DNA from: Anabaena cylindrica PCC 7122
Lineage (GTDB): Bacteria > Cyanobacteriota > Cyanobacteriia > Cyanobacteriales > Nostocaceae
NCBI RefSeq assembly: GCF_000317695.1
Contig: NC_019771.1
Location: forward strand, 4,578,001 to 4,642,000
Reading direction: 5' to 3'
Length of the DNA stretch: 64,000 nt
The notes below the pieces were generated by a model. The model had not been told where the DNA came from and did not search any database. It saw nothing but the letters and a program-made list of their open reading frames with translations. Shown in pieces: positions 58,400 through 64,000 of this stretch. A program made the translations under genes and the position numbers. The first letter of the stretch is position 1. Every line of letters begins with the position of its first letter.

Positions 58400-59125
58400 T
58401 TAATCAGTGTACTTCATCAGACTGGGAAACGTTATATCCTGTAAATCAACAGACTTGAGTAAGGAACGCCAATATGCGATGAGCCTCAAATCCTGGGGAG
58501 ATTCCCGCCGTAATTGAGCCAAGGTAGAAATTGCCTCTACCCAGATTCCGTTTTTGGCATAGATGACAGCCGTTTGTAGAGGATTTGCTCGTTTGAGTTG
58601 GGATATCAGTTTTGCCGATGGTTCAACCCGTCGCACCAGTCCCCCAACATTAATTGATTCAAAGTGGTCATCAGCATTGCAAAATATCACAAATACCCAT
58701 TCATAATCTTTTCCTACTTCTAATCCCAGAACATTACTTGGCAAATTAATCTCTATGATTCCCTCATCTGATATTGGTATTTCTGTTTGGTAAATTTCCT
58801 CATAATTTGCCTGGACTATTAAACGAAACTCACCCTTAAGTTTTCCATCTGGTGACTCAATAAACTTTGGTTCTATCTTTGGCACATTAACAAAAAACTT
58901 AGGATGTGAAGACATAGTTAAGGACGGACTATTATTCGGTACAATCGCCAGCATTTTTGATTTCCGACAGCCACAGTGACAGGAATGATAACTTGGTTCT
59001 TGTCGTTGCCAACGGTATTTTTCATCTACAGATACTTGAGCCGGCTTCTGAAACTGTATCTGTGCCTGGACTGGTGTGGCCGTTAAAGAAATTGCCAACA
59101 AAGCCAAACCAATATATTTTTGCAT
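58400..59125 (-). CDS. DUF928 exported protein
   Basis: 241 residues with a signal peptide (YIGLALLAISLTATPVQA). DUF928 features: LAIVPNNSPSLTMSSHPKFF near 59-78, GEFRLIVQANYEEIYQTEIP, LEVGKDYEWVFVIFCNADDH and LISQLKRANPLQTAVIYAKN, then WVEAISTLAQLRRESPQD and W near 220. This family is periplasmic and cyanobacteria-specific, often next to CHAT/TPR genes, role unknown. A CHCGC cluster near 49-53 may bind metal. Confidence 0.88.
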   Translation of the reverse strand: MQKYIGLALLAISLTATPVQAQIQFQKPAQVSVDEKYRWQRQEPSYHSCHCGCRKSKMLAIVPNNSPSLTMSSHPKFFVNVPKIEPKFIESPDGKLKGEFRLIVQANYEEIYQTEIPISDEGIIEINLPSNVLGLEVGKDYEWVFVIFCNADDHFESINVGGLVRRVEPSAKLISQLKRANPLQTAVIYAKNGIWVEAISTLAQLRRESPQDLRLIAYWRSLLKSVDLQDITFPSLMKYTD

Positions 59126-59202
59126 TGTTTACTTACTGCTATACTGCATTCATTACTGAATTACTGCATTGATCATATACTGAATATTCAACAAAATTAA
59201 AA

Positions 59203-60615
59203 GGCTCTTGCGTCTCTTTTATGGAGAATTAATACTAAAGTGCCAGTTTAATAAACTACGTAATCTGAAATTGCTAAAGTTACGAAATCCATATCCAAGT
59301 CTTTTGATTAATTTGAGTTTATTATTAATTCCTTCTACAGTACCACTAGTAGTTCTGCCGTCAAAATAACCTACAACTTCACCAAACCACCTAATCATTG
59401 TTCCTATACTTTTGGGAAAATAAGAAAGTCCATCGTGCATCCAATCTAATAAATTCATTATGCTTTCGCCCCAAGACTTAGTGGATTCAAATATGTCTCG
59501 AAATTCTTCTTTTAGGGCGTGCATTTTTGCCAGAATAGGGGAAACTTTTTGAACATTATTTAATCTTTCTTTTTGTTGTTCATTTAAAGAATCTTCATTT
59601 TTTATTAAGCTATATTTGCTTTTATTTAATCCTGCTAATATTCGGTCTCGCTCTGATTTATTATCTAAAGACATGGCGGCTCTCTTTTCAGATTTACGCA
59701 TAGCATCTAATTCATCATTTACTTGTTTCATTACATGAAATCTATCAGCAGTTATATTCGCATTTGGCATTAATTCTTCTACTAAACTTTTATAAGGAGA
59801 CCAAAGATCCATACTCACTTCAACTATTTGTTCAAGTACCTGAGATCCCCATTTGACAATAACTTCACGTATTTCTTCTATTCTTCTTGACTTCACCAAC
59901 TCAATGGGTTTACGAGTATCTAAATCTACTAATACTGCTAAATAACTTCCTTGACCTTTCACCAAAGCAATCTCATCTATGCCTAACCTTTTCACCTGAT
60001 TTAAATTAATGTTTAATATTTGTGATACTTGTGCCTTTAACATTGATTCAACTTCTTCATCGCTTAAGTCATTTCTTTCGGCAACACTATGAATATTACT
60101 GTCTAATACTTGTGCAACTATATCTATGGCTAGTCTTTTAGTATATCCTTTACTTTTATCTACAAAATTTAGCTTTTCACTGAAGACCTTTTTGCACTTG
60201 TTACATTTGAATTGACGGCGATTTATTCTTAACAATACTGGTTTTTCACTCCAAGATAAATCGTGAATTAGCCGCCAATGATTTTGATGTATACTATAGG
60301 TGGTTTTTTCACAGTCTGGACAAGTAGAATAGTTGACAGCTTTCTCTATTGTTATAATTATTCCTGCCCCAACAAGTTCTTGAAAATCTAACACTTTCAT
60401 CTCTGGGAGATTGAGGATTTGATCTACGCTAAATTTCATAACTATCCCTAAAACTTTTGTATTTGATAATTATGATTGTAATCCTATGCTTATTCCCATA
60501 TATCAAAAAGTTTGCAAACCTTTACAGGGATAGAGTTTTCAACTTTAATAATTTAAATTTATCGGCATTAAATTTTAATACTTTTAGTTTTCTCCATAAA
60601 AGAGATGCAAGAGCC
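59203..60615 (-). mobile_element. Complete ISL3-family insertion sequence
   Basis: 1413 bp. Ends GGCTCTTGCGTCTCTTTTAT (left) and, on the other strand, GGCTCTTGCATCTCTTTTAT (right) form 26-bp inverted repeats with one mismatch. The 8-bp AATTAAAA flanks both sides (59195-59202, 60616-60623), the target duplication length known for ISL3. Contains one intact transposase. Both ends and gene intact suggest recent insertion. Confidence 0.95.
59219..60439 (-). CDS. tnp: ISL3-family transposase
   Basis: 406 residues. N-terminal zinc ribbon (YSTCPDCEKTTYSIHQNHWR, then FKCNKCKKVFSEKLN), HTH (IDIVAQVLDSNIHSVAERND), and DDE domain with LGIDEIALVKGQGSYLAVLV (first Asp), VSMDLWSPYKSLVEELMPNA and ADRFHVMKQVNDELDAMR (second Asp), and TSGTVEGINNKLKLIKRLGY (Glu). 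Full length and free of stops. The C-terminal codons run into the left inverted repeat. Confidence 0.95.
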   Translation of the reverse strand: MKFSVDQILNLPEMKVLDFQELVGAGIIITIEKAVNYSTCPDCEKTTYSIHQNHWRLIHDLSWSEKPVLLRINRRQFKCNKCKKVFSEKLNFVDKSKGYTKRLAIDIVAQVLDSNIHSVAERNDLSDEEVESMLKAQVSQILNINLNQVKRLGIDEIALVKGQGSYLAVLVDLDTRKPIELVKSRRIEEIREVIVKWGSQVLEQIVEVSMDLWSPYKSLVEELMPNANITADRFHVMKQVNDELDAMRKSEKRAAMSLDNKSERDRILAGLNKSKYSLIKNEDSLNEQQKERLNNVQKVSPILAKMHALKEEFRDIFESTKSWGESIMNLLDWMHDGLSYFPKSIGTMIRWFGEVVGYFDGRTTSGTVEGINNKLKLIKRLGYGFRNFSNFRLRSLLNWHFSINSP

Positions 60616-61204
60616 AATTAAAAAAAATCAAAATATTAGGAATAAAATAGATAATTGGTTTTAAAATTAAAGTTATTAATCCAGATTCAGAGACAATAGA
60701 AATTGAATTTATAGAAGCGATGCCGGAGTTTATTTAAATTGTTGATTTAAATCTGAGGTAGCTTACGATTAATAACAAACTATCTACTTTGTTTAATTTA
60801 GAAAAAGAGAATATCAAGGGAATGATTGCTGGTGGAAGTTGCAAAAAGCAAAGTGTGCAAATGTATCAATTGCTTGACTCACCAGTGGGAACTGAAATTA
60901 CCTAGGAGTATTATTATGAAGGTACTTGTTTAGCTATTTACTCTAAGAGGGTGTTTGAAAAGTTTCGGGTGGTGATTTTAGACACTCAATGATCCCCCCT
61001 AACCCCCCTTAAGAAGGGCTACGGTGTACACACAAGTGGGGTGCTCTTTGGTCGCCATAAAACCCCACCCCTACTAGAAGCTATTGGGAAGCCTAAATAG
61101 GCTAAAATGGCGATCGCTGATTGAATGCAACTATAACGGATTCACCGTGCAGAACGATGTCATGGAATATGTCAGCCACCTGAACTCCTGAAACCCAAAT
61201 TATT
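60616..61204. other. Decayed region between ISL3 and cbiD
   Basis: About 590 bases. Short stretches such as IKGMIAGGSCKKQSVQMYQL look like coding remnants but are broken by stops. CCCCCCTAACCCCCCTTAAG repeats lie near 60993-61015 and a lone left end of the MITE (GCTACGGTGTACACACAAG) at 61018-61036. A GCGATCGC site lies near 61112. Confidence 0.6.
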
Positions 61205-62320
61205 ATGTCCCGTTCTGGATACACGCTTCCTGTATTTGCTTGTGCTGCTGCTGTTGCAGCTTTACATTGGTTACGTCATCGTCAGCCTTTGACTGTAACC
61301 TCGGTGGATTTGATTGAACCAGCCCAAATCGCAGAAATAGCAATTGAACAGGTAGCAGGAATATCTGAAAATTCTGCTTTGGCTATTACCCGCAGTGATC
61401 CGGGTGATAATCTGGATTTGACTAGAAATACACCAATTTGGGCAATGGTGGAATGGTTTAAGGGAGATGGGGAAAGAGTAATTATTAAAGGGGGTGAGGG
61501 GATTGGGAAGCAACTTAATGGTGAAGGGAACGCAGCGATTTATGCTTATGCCCAAAGGTTGTTAACAGAGAATTTGCAACGACTGTTAGCACCTGATGAG
61601 CAAATCATAGTCACGATTATTTTACCAGAAGGGCGATCGCTCGCATTGCGAACTTCAAACGCTGCTTTTGGTGTGGTGGAAGGACTTTCTCTCTTAGGAA
61701 CAACAGGTATTTCTCAACCTTTGAGTACACCAGATCAACTCACAGCTTTCCGCAACGAGTTAAAAGACAAAGCTAGTCAATTTGAGACTTTAGTTTTTTG
61801 TATTGGGGAAAACGGCTTAGATTTAGCGCAAAAACTAGGGATAAATCCTCAACAATTGGTGAAAACAGCTAACTGGTTGGGACCAATGTTAGTAGAAGCT
61901 GATATTTTAGGTGTTAAAGAAATTTTGTTGTTTGGCTATCACGGTAAACTGATCAAACTAGCAGGGGGAATTTTTCACACCCATCATCACTTAGCTGATG
62001 GCCGACGGGAAATTTTAGCAGCACACTGTGGCATACTAGGTTTACCATATCCGCATATATACACAGTTTTTTACAGTCCCACCACAGAAGCAGCATTAAA
62101 GTATCTGCGTTCCTTAGACAGCATATACAATAGCGATTGGGTAAATCAAGTTTATAGGTACATTGCCGAAACCATTGATATGCGTTGTCAAGAATATCTG
62201 AAAAGCCACAGTGACAGGGTTACAGCCAAAACAGTCTGTGGTTCAGTTCTCTTTGATCGCGATCGCCAAATTATCGTTCAAAGTAAAACTGGTTGTATGC
62301 TAATGGGAAAATTATGCTAA
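61205..62320 (+). CDS. cbiD: Cobalt-precorrin-5B C1-methyltransferase
   Basis: 371 residues. CbiD methylates C1 of cobalt-precorrin-5B in the anaerobic (early cobalt) B12 pathway. Family marks: SGYTLPVFACAAAVAALHWL near the start, SALAITRSDPGDNLDLTRNT near 53-72, IKGGEGIGKQLNGEGNAAI, VVEGLSLLGTTGISQPLS and GYHGKLIKLAGGIFHTHHHL with the conserved GKxxKLAxGxFxTHS-like motif. Full length. The window also has a B12 riboswitch at 20.3 kb, but none was found before this gene. Confidence 0.95.
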   Translation: MSRSGYTLPVFACAAAVAALHWLRHRQPLTVTSVDLIEPAQIAEIAIEQVAGISENSALAITRSDPGDNLDLTRNTPIWAMVEWFKGDGERVIIKGGEGIGKQLNGEGNAAIYAYAQRLLTENLQRLLAPDEQIIVTIILPEGRSLALRTSNAAFGVVEGLSLLGTTGISQPLSTPDQLTAFRNELKDKASQFETLVFCIGENGLDLAQKLGINPQQLVKTANWLGPMLVEADILGVKEILLFGYHGKLIKLAGGIFHTHHHLADGRREILAAHCGILGLPYPHIYTVFYSPTTEAALKYLRSLDSIYNSDWVNQVYRYIAETIDMRCQEYLKSHSDRVTAKTVCGSVLFDRDRQIIVQSKTGCMLMGKLC

Positions 62321-62664
62321 CTTATTATGAATTAACATAAATAAACCAAATAATTAATTCGTTTGATTATCTATCTTTAGAGTGATTTTTTGCTTTTAAT
62401 TACTCGGCTAAACAGACGCGGCAAGAGTCGCGTCTATCTATTAGGTTTTTTCGACCATTATTAGCCTAAAAAAGCCAAAAATGGTGATCATGTAAAATTA
62501 GACGTAAGTATTCAGGATAGAGAACAAAGGCTTTTCGAGTCAAATTTGATGATTTTGAGAAAAAATAACTTCTCTCTATTCCTGATTTCATAAGCATTCT
62601 GACTCCTGACTCCTGAATTCTTACAATTAGACCGATTTATCCTTAAAGACACACTCTCGACATC
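62321..62664 (+). terminator. cbiD-guaA gap with a hairpin
   Basis: 344 bases. AGACGCG (62414-62420) and CGCGTCT (62429-62435) form a 7-bp stem; GTTTTTT follows about 9 bases later, so termination of cbiD is likely but not a textbook case. The guaA promoter must lie in the rest. Confidence 0.55.
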
Positions 62665-64000
62665 ATGAATACAGCGGTGACTCTACCAACCGAACAAGCA
62701 CCTCAAACACAAGAAGGTTTGAGGCAGCTTAATCGCCAAATTATTGTAATTTTAGACTTTGGATCTCAATATTCTGAACTAATAGCTCGTCGTATCCGCG
62801 AGACTCAAGTATACTCTGAAGTATTTTCTTATCGCACTACAGCGGAACATTTACGCCAACTAAATCCTAAAGGGATTATCTTATCTGGTGGGCCAAATTC
62901 AGTATATGCTGATCATGCTCCCCATTGTGACCCAGAAATCTGGAATTTGGGAATCCCCATTTTAGGCGTATGCTATGGGATGCAATTGATGGTTAATCAG
63001 CTTGGTGGAAATGTTACCAAAGCTGAACGAGGTGAATATGGGAAAGCATCTTTATATATAGATGATCCCACAGACTTGCTGACTAATGTTGAAGATGGCA
63101 CAACAATGTGGATGAGTCATGGCGATTCAGTCCAAAAAATGCCACAAGGATTTGAATTACTAGCGCATACAGAAAATACTCCCTGTGCTGCTATTGCTGA
63201 CCATGAAAAGAAACTTTATGGTGTACAGTTCCATCCCGAAGTCGTACATTCTCTTGGTGGTATAGCATTAATTCGTAACTTTGTCTACCACATTTGCGAT
63301 TGTGAACCCACTTGGACAACAGCAGCTTTTGTAGAAGAATCAATTCGGGAAATTCGCGCCAGAGTTGGCAATAAACGAGTATTATTAGCCCTTTCCGGTG
63401 GTGTAGATTCTTCTACCCTGGCATTTTTGCTGTATAAAGCTATCGGTGAACAGCTAACTTGTGTGTTTATCGATCAAGGCTTTATGCGTAAATTAGAGCC
63501 AGAAAGATTACTGAAGTTATTCCAAGAACAGTTTCATATTCCCGTAGAATATGTGAATGCCCGCGATCGCTTCATCGCTGCAATTGCCGATGTCACAGAT
63601 CCCGAAGAAAAACGCCGCCGCATTGGACATGAATTTATTCGCGTCTTTGAAGAAACATCCAAAAATCTGGGGCATTTTGATTACTTAGCTCAAGGTACTC
63701 TCTATCCTGATGTGATCGAATCCGCTGATACAAATGTTGACCCCAAAACTGGTGAACGGGTAGCAGTGAAAATTAAGAGTCATCACAACGTTGGTGGTTT
63801 ACCCAAAGACCTCAGATTCAAACTGGTGGAACCATTGCGAAAACTTTTTAAAGATGAAGTTCGCAAAGTAGGACGTTCTATTGGTTTACCAGAAGAAATT
63901 GTCCAACGCCAACCTTTCCCAGGCCCAGGTTTAGCAATTCGCATTTTAGGTGAAGTCACATCCGAACGGTTAAATATTTTACGCGATGCTGATTTAATTG
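62665..64000 (+). CDS. guaA: GMP synthase (glutamine-hydrolysing), 3' end outside window
   Basis: 445 residues are seen from ATG 62665; the frame is open at the right edge, about 95 residues short of the usual length. N-terminal class I glutamine amidotransferase: GGPNSVYADHAP, nucleophile Cys in GVCYGMQLMVNQLGGN, and QFHPEVVHS with the His-Glu of the triad. ATP pyrophosphatase domain: P-loop LALSGGVDSSTLAFLL, FIDQGFMRKLEPERL. C-terminal dimer domain begins with FPGPGLAIRILGEVT. It converts XMP to GMP in purine synthesis. Confidence 0.97.
   Translation, partial: MNTAVTLPTEQAPQTQEGLRQLNRQIIVILDFGSQYSELIARRIRETQVYSEVFSYRTTAEHLRQLNPKGIILSGGPNSVYADHAPHCDPEIWNLGIPILGVCYGMQLMVNQLGGNVTKAERGEYGKASLYIDDPTDLLTNVEDGTTMWMSHGDSVQKMPQGFELLAHTENTPCAAIADHEKKLYGVQFHPEVVHSLGGIALIRNFVYHICDCEPTWTTAAFVEESIREIRARVGNKRVLLALSGGVDSSTLAFLLYKAIGEQLTCVFIDQGFMRKLEPERLLKLFQEQFHIPVEYVNARDRFIAAIADVTDPEEKRRRIGHEFIRVFEETSKNLGHFDYLAQGTLYPDVIESADTNVDPKTGERVAVKIKSHHNVGGLPKDLRFKLVEPLRKLFKDEVRKVGRSIGLPEEIVQRQPFPGPGLAIRILGEVTSERLNILRDADLI

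Overview
The window is AT-rich cyanobacterial DNA, most likely from a filamentous heterocyst-forming (Nostocales) species. Pointers are the chlL/chlN genes of dark protochlorophyllide reduction, CP12, cyanobacteria-restricted small families (TIGR02450, DUF5331, DUF928, DUF29), many GCGATCGC (HIP1) octamers, heptanucleotide tandem repeats and many nested small dispersed repeats. No rRNA, tRNA or CRISPR array was seen.

Layout. 0.1-3.3 kb: two damaged or rearranged toxin-antitoxin modules (a YoeB toxin with an in-frame stop; a VapBC pair with a 112-bp tandem duplication over the gene junction), a GIY-YIG protein and a small secreted SH3 protein without a normal start codon. 3.3-6.7 kb: chlL-DUF5331-chlN ending in a clear terminator. 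7.3-12.8 kb: housekeeping and hypothetical genes, plus an RTX protein built from about fourteen 27-residue repeats. 12.8-20.4 kb: a metallophore or corrinoid uptake block (TonB receptor, ferredoxin-like protein, FecB/FecD/FecE-type ABC transporter) with a near-consensus Fur box; just upstream is a DUF1636 gene under a cobalamin riboswitch. 20.5-25.5 kb: an MbnP/MbnH copper-protein pair divergent from an AMIN-TonB receptor, separated by two inverted copies of a perfect 21-bp operator-like sequence.

28.5-45.4 kb is the most interesting part, a RiPP (ribosomal peptide natural product) island made of two convergent units. The plus-strand unit has an HTH protein, a C39-peptidase/ABC exporter with a cyclic-nucleotide-binding-like domain, an HlyD adaptor, a parvulin-like protein, six double-glycine precursors arranged as three A-B pairs, an APH-type kinase, a HopA1-family protein, an aldo/keto-reductase fold protein without its catalytic tetrad, a second parvulin and a small membrane protein. 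The kinase plus HopA1 pair matches the dehydration machinery of class V lanthipeptides and thioamitides, yet none of the six cores contains cysteine, so no lanthionine can form. The minus-strand unit has a radical SAM/SPASM enzyme, a small coupled protein, two Nif11-leader precursors carrying LYGV motifs (the XYG motif of spliceases), a Cys-rich protein and two more double-glycine precursors, one of which uses the leader type of the plus-strand unit. I infer that the single exporter may serve both units.

45.7-51.8 kb: an AAA-type ATPase followed by a 1495-residue STAND-like protein (TPR-like region, NTPase, membrane segment, coiled coil, seven nearly identical WD40 repeats), resembling a bacterial NLR/conflict system. 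Several dispersed repeats are embedded in frame in it. 51.8-64 kb: trmB, a repeat-rich gap, a metallophosphoesterase, a FIST protein, cp12, small conserved genes, an intact ISL3-family insertion sequence with 8-bp target duplications, cbiD, and guaA running off the right edge. A 257-bp MITE-like element with 16-bp terminal repeats and 9-bp target duplications sits between the two RiPP units.
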